Assembly: GCA_005778405.1 (NCBI GenBank)
Contig: SXOA01000026.1
Span: 1-39,371, forward strand
DNA: 39,371 nt
DNA from: Planctomycetaceae bacterium
Lineage (GTDB): Bacteria > Planctomycetota > Planctomycetia > Pirellulales > Pirellulaceae
Direction of reading: 5' to 3'
Shown here in pieces: positions 8,191-17,453 of this stretch (the stretch's first letter is position 1; every line of letters begins with the position of its first letter). The notes beneath the pieces were generated by a model. It worked only from the letters and a program-made list of their open reading frames with translations. It ran no database searches and was not told the origin of the DNA. The position numbers were made by a program, and so were the translations under genes.

Positions 8191-8621
8191 TGTCCTACAA
8201 CCTCCGTTCGCTGCTCTTCCCGCTGGATCGTAATGCTTCCGCCAGCGTCCTGGATTTGCGAAGTGATATGTATCCAGTGCTGGTAAGGGGTGTCTTGAGT
8301 ACTCTTGACGACAACCACGCGATCTTCTGGACGCGGTTTCTGCGAGAAGAGGCGGGCGATTCTCGCGGGAAAGTCAGTCGTTTTGGTGGGATCGCCGTTG
8401 AGGGTCAACATCGTTTCCGAGTTAGTCAGGGACACCTCAATGCTCTTGTTCTGCTGTTCTTGTTTTGTTTTTTCGCTACTCGGCAGATCCTGCCGGCGAC
8501 CGGTGGACGGCTGGGTGGAAGCGCAAACAAGAAAGAACACGATGAGATTGAACGCAATGTCCCCTGTGGCGACCGCGGCCGGTTCCACAAGGAGTTTCGA
8601 TAATCCACGCCTGGGACGCAT
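8187..8621 (-). CDS. exbD: ExbD/TolR-type biopolymer transport subunit (first of two)
   Basis: The protein is 144 aa from the ATG at 8621. The proton-relay aspartate is D21 in VATGDIAFNLIVFFLVCAS. The periplasmic part (IEVSLTNSETMLTLNGDP, DRVVVVKSTQDTPYQHWI) fits the ExbD fold but differs clearly from the second copy. A longer open frame to 8687 exists, but its N-terminus would overlap the exbB stop and is arginine-rich noise. AGGA lies eight bases before 8621, and MRPRRGL is a normal basic lead. The gene lies 19 bases after exbB. Confidence 0.85.
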   Translation of the reverse strand: MRPRRGLSKLLVEPAAVATGDIAFNLIVFFLVCASTQPSTGRRQDLPSSEKTKQEQQNKSIEVSLTNSETMLTLNGDPTKTTDFPARIARLFSQKPRPEDRVVVVKSTQDTPYQHWIHITSQIQDAGGSITIQREEQRTEVVGQ

Positions 8622-8640
8622 GCTTGGGGTCCTGTCTTCC

Positions 8641-9609
8641 CTACGCCTCGCGTCCGGACATGGCCAGTTGCAACGTAACCGCCTCAATTAACTCGGCAGC
8701 TGTTTCTTCCACTCCCAGGACGAATCGGTTGATCACGCTGGTGAAGTAGTTGAAGGCAATAAATGCTGGAATCCCTACGATCAGTCCCAAAACCGTCGTT
8801 AAGAGCGAAACCATGATGCCCGCTGCCGCAAGCTGGACAATGTCTCCTTGGCCGGATTTGGCAGCGATTTCTTCAAATGAAATTACCATCCCTTGCACGG
8901 TGCCCAGAAACCCAATCATCGGTGCGGCACTTGAAACTGTGGCCAGGATCGGCACATGCCGTTCCAGTGCTGCCACAACATGCACGCTATAATCGTCCAT
9001 TCCCTTGAGCACCTGCTCTTCGATTTTTCCTGGATCATAATTCAGCTTGCGAAGAATCAGGTACTTTCTCAGACCTGCGCCGAGAATCGCCGGGACTGGG
9101 CCTTGTTCGCGTTCGCAGGCGGCGAGCGCTTCTTCGATGCGGTCTTGCTGCAGAAGCTCCAGCACTTTTTGCCGCAATGTCTCGTTGCGGGCGTTGATCA
9201 TCAGCAAGGCGCGATAGCGTTCGATAATGACCCCCAGGGCAAGGATTCCGAGGATCAGAATGGGCCACATGAAAATGCCCCCTTGAATCATGTATCCCAT
9301 CGCGCCCGTCTTGGACAATTTGGTCCAGAACGACTCCGCAGGCGGCGCACCTTCATCTTCCTTTTTCGCCTCCTCAGTTGTTTTGCCTTCCGCCACTGGC
9401 GGGGCCTTCTGCTTCTCCCCCGCCTTCGGCGGCTCGGGAATTTTGCCATCCGGCGACTTCGCCGCGGCGGGCTCGCCGGGCTTGGTTCCTTCCACGGCGG
9501 GAACAGCAGCCGGCTCCGCTACTTTGGCGGCGGACGGTTTCTTGGCTTTGGCCTCATCGGCCAGGATGTCGTCGGCCTGGGCGAAGGCGAGAAAAATGAG
9601 GGTCCACAT
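8641..9609 (-). CDS. exbB: MotA/TolQ/ExbB proton channel family protein with signal peptide and low-complexity arm
   Basis: The product is 322 aa from the ATG at 9609. Residues 1-12 (MWTLIFLAFAQA) look like a short signal peptide. Residues 15-90 are an Ala/Pro/Lys/Glu-rich arm. The channel domain then has helices near 111-130, 220-245 and 262-285, with the family core ATVSSAAPMIGFLGTVQGM (223-241) and the cytoplasmic loop between the first two. With ExbD partners it should form the inner-membrane stator that converts proton flow into movement. The start is inferred: upstream codons run into the previous gene and a repeat unit (9656-9675). No strong Shine-Dalgarno is visible. Confidence 0.85.
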   Translation of the reverse strand: MWTLIFLAFAQADDILADEAKAKKPSAAKVAEPAAVPAVEGTKPGEPAAAKSPDGKIPEPPKAGEKQKAPPVAEGKTTEEAKKEDEGAPPAESFWTKLSKTGAMGYMIQGGIFMWPILILGILALGVIIERYRALLMINARNETLRQKVLELLQQDRIEEALAACEREQGPVPAILGAGLRKYLILRKLNYDPGKIEEQVLKGMDDYSVHVVAALERHVPILATVSSAAPMIGFLGTVQGMVISFEEIAAKSGQGDIVQLAAAGIMVSLLTTVLGLIVGIPAFIAFNYFTSVINRFVLGVEETAAELIEAVTLQLAMSGREA

Positions 9610-9655
9610 GATGTATTGAAGAATCGATTCTTGCTGAGATTCAGAATTGTTCAAG

Positions 9656-9675
9656 ACAGGCTGAAAGCCTGGCCC
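9656..9675. repeat. Degenerate copy of the GTAGGCT..AGCCTAC palindrome
   Basis: AGGCT-GAA-AGCCT, with flanks ending GGCCC, matches the better copies near 17.4, 20.1 and 21.4 kb. It lies between the giant TPR gene and exbB. Confidence 0.5.
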
Positions 9676-9676
9676 A

Positions 9677-12600
9677 CTATTTATTGTCATCCACGCTGTT
9701 GGCTTCCGCTTCGAACTGCTGCAGCATCTCGGGCAGGGCCAGGCGGCCGCGGGCGTACTTGGCCCCTTCGCTGCTGGGATAGTCCCAGCGGCAGCGGTTG
9801 TAGCGGCGGAAGGCTTCGCTGTTGTTGCCTCCCAGACGGAAGCTCTCGCCGGACCAGAACAAGGCGTCGGCACAAAGGGCATCATCCGGGAATATCTTGG
9901 CGAACTTGTCAAAGCTTGCCCCGGCCACCGCATATTTCTTCGACTTGTAGTAGCACTGCCCCACGCGGAATGCCATTTTGGGAGCGTGCTGATGAGTCTG
10001 GAACCGATCCAAGAACTTCTCTCCCACCTGAGCCGCCACCTGGAACCGCTCGTGTTTGTAGAAGTAATCGGAAATGCGAATCATCACATTGGGAATCAGC
10101 GGGCTCTTGGGATACGTCGCAGCGAGCGTGACGTAGGCCTCCAGAGCCTGGTCAAAGTCCCCCGCTTCCTCGTAGCTCTGGGCCAGCTTGTACTGGGCGT
10201 CCGGAGCCAACGTGTGATCGGGATACTGCTGGATGATTAAGTCGTAGGAGTGAATCGCTTCGTCCCACTGTTCCAACTCCTGGGCGAACTGGCCCAGCAG
10301 GTACGCAATCCGCGGAGCGTATTTCGGATCGGGATAATCCTCCATCACCTCTCGCAGAATGCGGCGGCCCGCTTCCAGGTCGGTCTTTTTCTCGTCCTCG
10401 CGCTGCAGAGTCTTGTGGCTCTTGAACAGCTCGAAGTAGCTCTCGGCGATCCGGAACTTGGTTTCCACCGCCAGCGTCTCGTCGCCAAACGCCTTGCTGA
10501 ACGCGGCCACCAAACCGTCGGTTCCCACCACGACCGGCAGCCGGCTCTTGGCCTCCAGCTTGCCACTTTCGGTGCTGGCGGAGGAATCGAGGTACTGCAC
10601 AATCAGGTTGTCGCCAAAATAGGTTTCCACTACCGGGTCCGCGGAATCCAGATTCGCCGCCTTAGGCTTATCGACCGCCTTGAGCTGGAGCGAGCCGGTG
10701 AAGATGCCGCTGTGTGCCAGCGTTTCTTCCAGGCGGATGGTCTCCTTCTCTCCCATGTCGGAAGTGATTTCGACAGAAGCCACATCGCGGGCGTCGGAAG
10801 AATCGAGATCGGCATCGGTCACTTTGATGAACAGCTTCTCCCCGACGTGGAGCTGCGTCACTTCCTTGTCATAATCCCGGTCGGTTACCGCCAGCACGCC
10901 ATTGGAAATCAGCCGCCCCTTGGAATTGAGCTTCTGCGTCTTGCCATCGGGCCGCCGGGCATCGGCATAGGCAGCGTTAATGATGTCCTTGCCGGTCAGG
11001 TTGAGAACTCGCGTCACCAGGTTGGCCCCGGCAGTCTGTTCCTCGGCCCCTTCGCCGAGCTTCACTTTCCCCAGCAGGTTTCGGGGCATGGAAGTCGTTA
11101 GCGGCACCAAGGCCGGGCTGTTCTTGCCGCCAAGCTGCAGGACGACCTGGCCGATGAAGCGGCCTTCCTCGAGCGCCCATCGCTCATCCGCGACCGCGCC
11201 ATTGGGGGAGAACTGTGTGCTGATGGCGCAATTCACCTCTACCGTTGAGCCATCCGTCGTCGTCAGTAGCACCGGCACGACGCTCAGGCTATCCTTGGCA
11301 GCGTCGGGGTCGATCACTTCCACCGTCAGCGGAGCTTCGAAGGCCACGCCACTGATTTCTTTGCTCGCCGAAGGGAGTACCGTAATCTGCGGCGGCTGCT
11401 TGGAATCCGGCGGCGCGGGAATGACCCGCGTTTCCAGAATGCGAATCCGTCCCTGGCTCGGCTGATTGACGTAGACCACATCCTCGCGCGGCACTGCGTG
11501 GCCGGGGAACGTGTTGTGCGTGTCGATGTAGCGGACGTAGATCCGGTCACCTGGCTTGACTGTCAACTTGTCTTTTTCCTGCTTAGCGGAAGTATCAACT
11601 TCCTTGGTGAAGATGCCGCTGTACTCCTCGGTCTCAACGGCCTCCAGCTCGACCGGCTCGCCGTCGTTGACGACGACTTGCAGTTTCAGCGTGTCCCGCT
11701 GATTGGTGCGGTCTTCGTCGTAATCGACCGCCTCCACAATGAACCGCTCACCCGGCTCCACCCGCTTGAGATCCTTGCGAATGGTGTAAACGTCGCCGGC
11801 TGTCGTGCGGGCAAAGTCGTAGGCAATCGGTCGGACCGCGGCGTTAAAATAGGTCGCTTGCAGTTTGCCGGTGAGAATCTGGCTCGCGCCGGATTCACTG
11901 AGCGTCAATTCGTCGGTATAGGTCGCGGTGACGGTATCCCCCGCGGCGATTTCCAGCACGTTGTTGGCGGCCAGGCCCAGCACGTCTTCTTTCGTCGGAA
12001 TGAAGACCTCGCCGGGACGGACGCCGCCGATTTCTACGTTGTTGACGGCCAGCGATTCGCCCAAGTATTCGCGGCAGACGAAGCGGGCATAGCGCAGTTG
12101 CCGCGGCGGGAAGCGGAATTCCCAGTCATTATTGGCCACAATCACGCTGCCGGCGACTGCCGGCCTGAGCGTGATGCCATACAGATTCAACAATCCATCT
12201 CCCTTGATCTCGACGGCATTAAGGGTGAGCGTCTGTCGCCCCGGTGCTTCGACAAGGAGCGTGCCGACGCGCTCCAAAACCGGTTTGTCCCCGCCTCCCG
12301 TGTTGGGGACAGCGCCGACGACGGTTTGCTTGCCGAATTCGATGTTGTACGTCCCTCCTTCGCCGGCATGGGCGAGCTGCATCCAGACTTCATAAGCGCC
12401 GATGGCCGGAGCGTCGAATTCCCAGGAAACGAAGTCCTCCGCCGTTGCCCAGCCGCCAATGAAATCGCGGCCGTTCTCTTTCACGGGACCGAATTTTTCC
12501 GACTTCTTGCTTACCTTGGCGGAAGTGACGAGCAAGGGCACGCTTCCCGCGCCACCGGCCATTGGTGCGGAAGCGGCCCGTTTTTTCGCCGCGGCACTTT

Positions 12601-15600
12601 CCAGGTCAAAATCAAGCGGGCGGAACGGCCCAACCTGCACCTGGGCATTATTGAGGTCGCTCCGCGACAGCAGTGCCTCTACCGGCAGCTTGCCGTCGTT
12701 GTGAGCGGCAAACAGTGCCAGGTCGTGCGTGCCGGCATCGAGCCACAGGTCGACTGTCCGTCCGCCGGGACCGAGTTGTAGTTCTTCGCGGTTATCGATG
12801 GCCAGCGCGGTGGTCACCCCATTGATTTGAATGCGAACCGCTCCGTCTCGCGGCTGGACGAACTTGCCGCTCCAGATGACGGTGTAGGGCTTGTTGTAAT
12901 TCTCGTCGGCTTCCTTCCAGGCAAATTGCAGATGTTCGACTTCTCCTTCGACGACCGGCTTGGCGTTCTTGGTGAAATCCGATACTTGCTGCCAGGTGGT
13001 ATAGCCGGTGAGGTTGCCAGTGTAGACCCGCTGGCTCATCTTGCCGTAGACGCCACTGACCGGAGCCGCGGGGGACCGCTCGGGATGGCTGGCGATGCGG
13101 AACCAGAATTCGCCGTCCTGGCTGCCGTATAAATCGCCGCGCACTGGCGCGTTCTTGGTCACATCCGGCGTCGACAGCCGGACCCGCGTGGCAATCCGCA
13201 GATCTTTCATATCGACGGTCAATTGCTTGGGCGTCGCGCCATCCGGATCGCTCATCCAGTAGCTCTTGAGATCCCGGTCAATGGCCATCAAGGGGTTGTG
13301 ATCGATGGCATTGTCCGTCGCGAGTGCCCCGGCGGGGAGCTCGCCCGTTTTGGTTGTGCCTTCAAAAACGCCGGTGTGTGCGCCGGTTTCGACCATGGTC
13401 ACCTGCACCTGGTCGCCACTGTCGGCGGTCAGCTTGACGACGATCTTGTCGGCGTCATTGGTCAGGTCCCGGTCGCCGTCCTTGACGCGGAGATAGACTT
13501 CATTCCCCGGTTTGATTTGATTGGCCGGACGGACGAGCGAGCGGCGGCGGTCGAGATTGTCCTCGTCCACCACTTCGCGCTGCAGCGCTTCGCTGAACGA
13601 TTCCTGCTTGCGGTCTTCGATTTTGCTGCTGGCGACGTCGAACTTCGCGTCCGAGGCAACCTGGATCTCCACGTCGGAAAGCGGCACGCGCTTGAATTCG
13701 GCTTTGAATTCCTCGGGGTAGTCGCTCTTGATGGTGTCCTTGCCGGTGACTTGCAGGACGTGGTCCCCCGGCACAGCCTGGCCCAGGCGAGTTTCCAAAT
13801 CGACGCGGAACAGGCCTTTCCCCGCGCCAGAGCCGGTGAGATAGACCATTTCGCTATCGCCCCCAGGCTGCGTGGTGACGCGAACGGGAATGCGATTGTG
13901 CCCGCGGCTGATGCCGAGGTCGCTGTCGTGAACGACGATGGAAAGCGGCATACCTGGTACGTGGCGGCGTTTGCTGGCCCGACCGAGACGGCCAACCGTG
14001 CGGAGCAGATTGAGCTGGTCGATGTACTTCTCTTCCGAGCCGTAAACTTCGGCCAGGTTGTAGAGGGCCTGGTTGGCGAGTTCAACGTTGGGAACTCGCT
14101 CGAGGACCGCCTTGAAAATGTCGCGGGCTTCGTCCCGGTCGCCGCGGCGGAAGGCGAGAACGCCGCGCAGGAACTCCGCCCGCACGACGACGTCGATTTC
14201 CGTGTTGTGGGCCAATTTCTCAAAGACCAGTTCGGCCTGGTCATACACTTTTTGGGCCATGAAGGTCTCGCCGATTCCGAATTCGGCTTCAATGGCCTGC
14301 GGGGTCGTGGCATAACGGTTCACAACGGTGGTGTATTCACTACGCGCAATGTCATAGCGGCGGGCCTTGTAGAAATTCTTGGCCAGCGCGAGCTGCATCT
14401 TGGCCTTGGTCCCTTCGTCGACCTGCATCGACTCGCTGAATTGCACCAACCAGCCGCGGAGGATTTCCTCGACGGCTTCGTGATTGACATCGCCGCCACC
14501 GGCCATCAGCTTGTCGCAGACGAAGGTGAGGAAGTCGGGGGGCAATTGATTGCGATTGGCGTCGAAGAGGGCTTTGTTATTCAGGTACGAATCAAACGCC
14601 AGCCGCTCGTCGCCGAGGCGGAAATACAAAGCTGCTTGCATGAGCGGAGCGAGCGGACTGTTCTCGTCGATTGTCAGACCGACGCTGCCGAGCCGGGCGA
14701 AGGACTGAGTCGCCAGGTCGCGGGCACCCTTCTTCCGCGGCTCGTCGACGTTGGGAATGTTCGCGAGCATTCCGGTCGAAAGGACCGCTGCCGCGACGAA
14801 ATCCCTTCGCGTGACGGCATTCTGAGCGAACGGGGCGAGTCGGTCCCAGTCGTAGTATTCATTGCCTACCAGGCGCGTGATTCTTTGCAGCTCCAGCAGA
14901 CGCTTGGTCTTGTTGGCGGGATCCTCGGGCAGTGTTTCGAGAATGGCCATTGCCGCGCCGCTGGAGGCGGGCTGGATTTCCGCAGCGGCAAGAGCAGCGT
15001 AGAACTTTTGCTTGACGTCTTCTTTCAATTCCACATTGGCCCGAATGCCGTCAAACCACTGGTTGGCGACCCAAATATCGACATCCCAGATCCGCAGGGG
15101 GCGTTCGTTCTGCCGCACGCGAGCTTCTTTCAGCACTCGCTCGAAGTTGGCAAAATCGGCGACCTTGAAGTAGTCATCTGCCAGCCACTGCGCATAGCGG
15201 CCAAAGAAGTCGGTATCGTGCTTTAGTAGATCCGTAATGAACGGCAGCCGCTCTTGGGGCGTTTTCATCCGGGCGATGAGGCGGCTAGCGCACTCTCGCG
15301 ATTCGGAATACTGCCGGTTGAGGCTGACCCCCGCGGTCCAATGGGCGACCGCTTCGTTCTCCATTTTGTATTTGAGGAGCATATCTCCAATGCCGCTGGC
15401 GTAGGTCGGCTCATTGCCAAACTTGGCGATGGCTTTCTGCATCCAGTCGAAGGCCTGCTTGGCCATAGCGGCGTCGTTGTTCTTGTCCGCCGCAACGAAG
15501 AGCCGCCGCCAGATGTCGGCGTTATTCGACTGCGGTTCAAATTTGAAGAAGTTCAGAGCCGCGGCCTTGCACTCTTCCGGTTTGCCGTAGTCGGTGGCCG

Positions 15601-17365
15601 ACTCCAGCCAGCCGTAGGCGGCTGGAAACTCGGCGGGGAAGCGTTTGCACCAGAGGGCGTAGACCCGGATCATCTCCCCTCGCTTGTTGCCGGGAGAGTA
15701 ATGGCGGAACCATTCCATCTGGGTCGTGAGGACATGCCGGGCCGCGGAATCGTTGAGCTTATCGAACGTGGCGGCATCGAGCAGGTTGTTGCGAATCGCC
15801 TCGCCCGGCCCGTACTGGTTGTTTCGCTGCTCGGCAAATGCTGTCGTGAGCGGCTCCGCGGAAACCTTTTTGAATTCTTCCATCGCCAAGGCGGCCCGAG
15901 CGACATGGTCCTTGTTCTGGCGGGCGCTGGCCGCCCAGGTCTTGACCATGTCCCGAAAGGTCGGCAGATGCGGATTGGCGGCGCGGGAAGCGAAAATGAG
16001 GGCCAGGTCGCTCTTGAATTCATCGTCGCTAGTCGCGTTGTAAAGCAGATAGTCGATCGCTCCGGAGGTGTGGCCATCATCGGTCGGCGATTGCGAAATC
16101 AATTCGCGGAACATCTGTTTGGCCTTGGCCTTCCCCTGCACCATGTCCTTGTAGCGGTCGCGGTAGATTTCCGTCGCCAGGACATAGCGCAGGTAAAATG
16201 CCCCATCCTTCTTCTGCGCAATAGCCGCTAGGAGCTTGGCTTCGCTGTCGGCGAGCTGCGCGGGCTCCGTCCCATTCTCGCGGGCAAAATAAGCCGCGTT
16301 GCCGTTAGTGGCCGGGTCGTCCGCCAGCAGCGAGGCAAACATCTGCACCGCGCGGGGCTTGTCGCCATTACTGAGCAGCGAAATGGCCAGGTAGCTTTGC
16401 AACTGGAAGTGGTCGGGGCGGGTCGGATACTTGCTTACATATTCATTGACGAGGGCGTCCATTTCGGCGGGCTTCGCGCCGGCATGATAGAGGCGGAAGA
16501 CGATGCTGAAGTGCGTTAAGGGGTCGTCGCGGAGGGCACGGGCCTTGCGGAAGCTCTCGGCAGAATTGGCGTGTTGGCCAAGGTTCGCTTGATTCTCCGC
16601 CATGTAAAGATGGAACTGCCGCTGGGCCTCGACGTCGCCGACGAGGTTCTTGGCGATCAACTTCGTCCCGACCGCGGTCGCCTTGGCCCAGTTGCCAATC
16701 CGTCGCCATTCCCAAAACGAATGATGACCGAGTTCCTTGGCAAACTCCCCGGCTGGAAGCTTGTCGAGCATTTCGTCGGCCAGTTCCGCCGCGGCGGTGA
16801 TGGTTTCGCCCGTGTTGGCGGCGCTATACTGCTGTACGGCGATCGCGCCGTAGCGACGGCCGATTTCCGTTGCTCCCTGCCGCTTCCAGACAGCTTTGCA
16901 TGCGTCGGCGGCCCGAGCGCGGTCTTCCAGTTGATTCATCGCATTGGCCAGGCGGACTTCTACCTCCAAGCATTCCGGCTGCCCTTCGTATCGGCCGAGA
17001 AACTGCCGGCAGGCGGCCGAGAGATCCTTGTTGCGGCTGATGGCTTCCAGGCCGTCGATGAGCTTCAGCATCACCCCCTTATGCCGCGGATCCGTCGGGT
17101 GCGAAGCGGCGAACTGCTGCCCCACGCGGACCAGGCCGAAGAGCCGGCCGTCCTTGTGATAGAGATCGATCAGCTTGATCATCGCCTCGGCCGCTTCGGG
17201 CGTGCTGTCCTTGAACTTGCCGAGCTCCGCTTCCAGGGCGGCAGCCTGCTGGCCGATGATATCGACGGTCTTTTCCTCCGGCTTGGGCGCGGCGGGCTTT
17301 TCCTGAGCGAAGGAAAGGCCGGCGAGAATGAGAAGAACTGACGTCAGCGAAGGAGTGTATTTCAT
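9677..17365 (-). CDS. Giant secreted TPR / beta-domain protein (2562 aa)
   Basis: The ATG at 17365 gives a clean signal peptide (MKYTPSLTSVLLILAGLSFA, then QEKPAAPKPEEK). Longer frames run through a palindromic repeat and into the upstream gene. Residues about 20-1130 are helical TPR-like repeats. A middle part holds beta domains: a discoidin-like stretch (about 1350-1405), a PA14-like stretch with GAVRIQINGV (about 1495-1560), and a carbohydrate-binding-like stretch with FVSWEFDAPAIGAYEVWMQL (about 1640-1730). At least three Asp-rich modules occur (around 1290-1330, 1880-1925 and 2185-2230), each with a D-rich strand and a TGVF or SGIF end. YbgF/BamD-like TPRs occupy about 2300-2556. It should work outside the inner membrane as partner or cargo of the ExbB/ExbD motor. 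Domain limits are approximate and no catalytic motif is seen. Confidence 0.8.
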   Translation of the reverse strand: MKYTPSLTSVLLILAGLSFAQEKPAAPKPEEKTVDIIGQQAAALEAELGKFKDSTPEAAEAMIKLIDLYHKDGRLFGLVRVGQQFAASHPTDPRHKGVMLKLIDGLEAISRNKDLSAACRQFLGRYEGQPECLEVEVRLANAMNQLEDRARAADACKAVWKRQGATEIGRRYGAIAVQQYSAANTGETITAAAELADEMLDKLPAGEFAKELGHHSFWEWRRIGNWAKATAVGTKLIAKNLVGDVEAQRQFHLYMAENQANLGQHANSAESFRKARALRDDPLTHFSIVFRLYHAGAKPAEMDALVNEYVSKYPTRPDHFQLQSYLAISLLSNGDKPRAVQMFASLLADDPATNGNAAYFARENGTEPAQLADSEAKLLAAIAQKKDGAFYLRYVLATEIYRDRYKDMVQGKAKAKQMFRELISQSPTDDGHTSGAIDYLLYNATSDDEFKSDLALIFASRAANPHLPTFRDMVKTWAASARQNKDHVARAALAMEEFKKVSAEPLTTAFAEQRNNQYGPGEAIRNNLLDAATFDKLNDSAARHVLTTQMEWFRHYSPGNKRGEMIRVYALWCKRFPAEFPAAYGWLESATDYGKPEECKAAALNFFKFEPQSNNADIWRRLFVAADKNNDAAMAKQAFDWMQKAIAKFGNEPTYASGIGDMLLKYKMENEAVAHWTAGVSLNRQYSESRECASRLIARMKTPQERLPFITDLLKHDTDFFGRYAQWLADDYFKVADFANFERVLKEARVRQNERPLRIWDVDIWVANQWFDGIRANVELKEDVKQKFYAALAAAEIQPASSGAAMAILETLPEDPANKTKRLLELQRITRLVGNEYYDWDRLAPFAQNAVTRRDFVAAAVLSTGMLANIPNVDEPRKKGARDLATQSFARLGSVGLTIDENSPLAPLMQAALYFRLGDERLAFDSYLNNKALFDANRNQLPPDFLTFVCDKLMAGGGDVNHEAVEEILRGWLVQFSESMQVDEGTKAKMQLALAKNFYKARRYDIARSEYTTVVNRYATTPQAIEAEFGIGETFMAQKVYDQAELVFEKLAHNTEIDVVVRAEFLRGVLAFRRGDRDEARDIFKAVLERVPNVELANQALYNLAEVYGSEEKYIDQLNLLRTVGRLGRASKRRHVPGMPLSIVVHDSDLGISRGHNRIPVRVTTQPGGDSEMVYLTGSGAGKGLFRVDLETRLGQAVPGDHVLQVTGKDTIKSDYPEEFKAEFKRVPLSDVEIQVASDAKFDVASSKIEDRKQESFSEALQREVVDEDNLDRRRSLVRPANQIKPGNEVYLRVKDGDRDLTNDADKIVVKLTADSGDQVQVTMVETGAHTGVFEGTTKTGELPAGALATDNAIDHNPLMAIDRDLKSYWMSDPDGATPKQLTVDMKDLRIATRVRLSTPDVTKNAPVRGDLYGSQDGEFWFRIASHPERSPAAPVSGVYGKMSQRVYTGNLTGYTTWQQVSDFTKNAKPVVEGEVEHLQFAWKEADENYNKPYTVIWSGKFVQPRDGAVRIQINGVTTALAIDNREELQLGPGGRTVDLWLDAGTHDLALFAAHNDGKLPVEALLSRSDLNNAQVQVGPFRPLDFDLESAAAKKRAASAPMAGGAGSVPLLVTSAKVSKKSEKFGPVKENGRDFIGGWATAEDFVSWEFDAPAIGAYEVWMQLAHAGEGGTYNIEFGKQTVVGAVPNTGGGDKPVLERVGTLLVEAPGRQTLTLNAVEIKGDGLLNLYGITLRPAVAGSVIVANNDWEFRFPPRQLRYARFVCREYLGESLAVNNVEIGGVRPGEVFIPTKEDVLGLAANNVLEIAAGDTVTATYTDELTLSESGASQILTGKLQATYFNAAVRPIAYDFARTTAGDVYTIRKDLKRVEPGERFIVEAVDYDEDRTNQRDTLKLQVVVNDGEPVELEAVETEEYSGIFTKEVDTSAKQEKDKLTVKPGDRIYVRYIDTHNTFPGHAVPREDVVYVNQPSQGRIRILETRVIPAPPDSKQPPQITVLPSASKEISGVAFEAPLTVEVIDPDAAKDSLSVVPVLLTTTDGSTVEVNCAISTQFSPNGAVADERWALEEGRFIGQVVLQLGGKNSPALVPLTTSMPRNLLGKVKLGEGAEEQTAGANLVTRVLNLTGKDIINAAYADARRPDGKTQKLNSKGRLISNGVLAVTDRDYDKEVTQLHVGEKLFIKVTDADLDSSDARDVASVEITSDMGEKETIRLEETLAHSGIFTGSLQLKAVDKPKAANLDSADPVVETYFGDNLIVQYLDSSASTESGKLEAKSRLPVVVGTDGLVAAFSKAFGDETLAVETKFRIAESYFELFKSHKTLQREDEKKTDLEAGRRILREVMEDYPDPKYAPRIAYLLGQFAQELEQWDEAIHSYDLIIQQYPDHTLAPDAQYKLAQSYEEAGDFDQALEAYVTLAATYPKSPLIPNVMIRISDYFYKHERFQVAAQVGEKFLDRFQTHQHAPKMAFRVGQCYYKSKKYAVAGASFDKFAKIFPDDALCADALFWSGESFRLGGNNSEAFRRYNRCRWDYPSSEGAKYARGRLALPEMLQQFEAEANSVDDNK

Positions 17366-17394
17366 AATCAAATTCTGGTGGGCGACTTGTCGTA

Positions 17395-17448
17395 GGGTAG
17401 GCTTCCAGCCTGCCCAGAATTCAGTTTGGGCAGGCTGGAAGCCTACCC
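17395..17448. repeat. Perfect 22-bp inverted repeat with 10-base loop
   Basis: Arms 17395-17416 and 17427-17448 are exact reverse complements (core TAGGCTTCCAGCCTGCCC); the loop is 17417-17426. It lies in the 88-base gap between the two large TPR genes. It is two head-to-head copies of the unit found singly at 20076 and 21418. There is no T-tract, so transcription stop is uncertain, but it would form a very stable RNA hairpin. Confidence 0.85.
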
Positions 17449-17453
17449 CACTT

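Noticed and set aside
13223..15226. 667-codon open frame on the plus strand opposite the giant TPR gene
   Set aside because: It mirrors the minus-strand codons in a GC-rich gene; the product is low-similarity, rich in V/G/D/H/R, without start signals or domains. The giant protein opposite has clear repeats and a signal peptide.
17395..17448. Perfect inverted repeat as a classic rho-independent terminator
   Set aside because: No T-tract follows the stem on either strand, and it belongs to a repeated family; called a repeat instead.
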